Part shown: piece by piece, positions 6,427 to 6,952 of the stretch
Layout: the number at the start of each line of letters is the position of its first letter
How positions within the stretch are numbered: the stretch's first letter is position 1
Assembly: GCA_002708525.1 (NCBI GenBank)
Contig: PAOP01000018.1
Coordinates: 1-6,952 of the forward strand
DNA: 6,952 nt
From: Candidatus Pelagibacter sp.
GTDB taxonomy: Bacteria > Pseudomonadota > Alphaproteobacteria > Pelagibacterales > Pelagibacteraceae
Direction of reading: 5' to 3'
Made by a program: the position numbers and the translations under genes
The notes under the pieces: generated by a model
The model's input: only the letters and a program-made list of their open reading frames with translations
Told to the model about the DNA's origin: nothing
The model's database searches: none

Positions 6427-6952
6427 TACTTTTTCTTACCCTCTTTTCTTAATATATATTGACCTTGCTCTTTAATTCCTTTTCCCTTGTAGGGTTCAGG
6501 AGGTCTTATACTTTTGATTTCAGCAGCTACCATTCCAACTTGTTGTTTATCTGTACCTGATATTCTAATAATATTTTGTTTTTCAACTTGTATCTTTACT
6601 CCATTTGGAATATCAAAATTTATATCATGACTAAATCCAAGTTGAAGATTTAGAATGTTTCCTTTCAAAGATCCTCTATAACCAACGCCTGTAAGCTCTA
6701 GAATTTTTTCATACCCTTTACTTGCACCAATGATTGCATTATTAATTAAACTTCTGTTCATGCCCCATAATCTTTTAGTATCTTGACTTGATTTTTTTGG
6801 TTTAATTGAAACTTCTTTACCCTCATTTATATTTAATTCAAAAATATCTAAATCTATATTCAAAGATTTTTTACCTAATGGTCCTTCGATATTAATCATA
6901 TTATCACTTAACATAACTTTCACTTTATCAGGTATTGCTATACTTGTTTTTC
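6426..6952 (-). CDS. rplF: 50S ribosomal protein L6, 5' end cut off by the window
   Basis: L6 binds 23S rRNA near the sarcin-ricin and factor-binding region. A GTG at 6923-6921 could be mistaken for the start, but the frame stays open to the window edge. The codons upstream read [12 protein letters not shown], matching the conserved L6 N-terminus (MSRIGK followed by a proline-containing strand). So Val at 6923 is internal, and about five codons plus the true ATG lie beyond 6952. The visible 174 residues plus these give about 179, close to E. coli L6 (177). The two alpha/beta repeats are present. The C-terminus shows the signature [20 protein letters not shown] and a RKEGKKK tail. The stop overlaps the rplR ATG. 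Confidence 0.97.
   Translation of the reverse strand, partial: KTSIAIPDKVKVMLSDNMINIEGPLGKKSLNIDLDIFELNINEGKEVSIKPKKSSQDTKRLWGMNRSLINNAIIGASKGYEKILELTGVGYRGSLKGNILNLQLGFSHDINFDIPNGVKIQVEKQNIIRISGTDKQQVGMVAAEIKSIRPPEPYKGKGIKEQGQYILRKEGKKK

Noticed and set aside
6921..6923. GTG as the start codon of rplF
   Set aside because: The frame continues upstream to the window edge and encodes KTSIAIPDK, which matches the conserved L6 N-terminus; the GTG is an internal Val.
1..6952. A novel defence, mobile or biosynthetic system hidden in the window
   Set aside because: Minus-strand housekeeping genes cover nearly every base, the largest gap is 55 nt, and no repeats, insertion sequence ends, tRNAs or unknown genes are visible.

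Overview
The window is an ordinary, very compact ribosomal-protein and translocon gene block, all on the minus strand. Reading in the direction of transcription (high to low coordinates) the order is rplF (5' end cut off), rplR, rpsE, rplO, secY, adk, rpsM, rpsK, rpoA, rplQ and an RluC-type pseudouridine synthase gene cut off at its 3' end. This is the distal spc operon followed by the alpha operon.

The organism is most likely an alphaproteobacterium with a small, streamlined, AT-rich genome, and SAR11/Pelagibacterales is my best guess. Three things point there: adk directly after secY, rpoA joined to rplQ without rpsD between S11 and alpha, and alphaproteobacterial-looking L15, S13 and L17 sequences. 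Extreme AT bias in codon use and junctions of -1 to 12 nt are typical of SAR11. Another AT-rich alphaproteobacterium cannot be excluded from this window alone.

Layout: 6952-5111 holds rplF, rplR, rpsE and rplO, which build the 5S/central-protuberance side of the large subunit and the decoding-side S5. There is no rpmD (L30) between rpsE and rplO, where it normally lies; the two genes overlap by one base. 5108-3259 holds secY and adk. 3258-3204 is the only real intergenic gap (55 nt) and contains a good sigma70-type promoter with a very short leader. 3203-900 holds rpsM, rpsK, rpoA and rplQ, and 887-1 holds the rluC-like gene 12 nt downstream of rplQ with no visible terminator between them.

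Together the genes couple ribosome assembly, RNA polymerase alpha supply, membrane insertion of nascent proteins (SecY), adenylate balance (Adk) and 23S rRNA modification (RluC). I see no mobile element, CRISPR array, tRNA, toxin or unknown system here. The points worth a second look are the missing rpmD, the internal promoter that leaves no room for S4-type autoregulation, the rRNA-modification gene at the tail of the operon, and long A-tracts inside essential genes.
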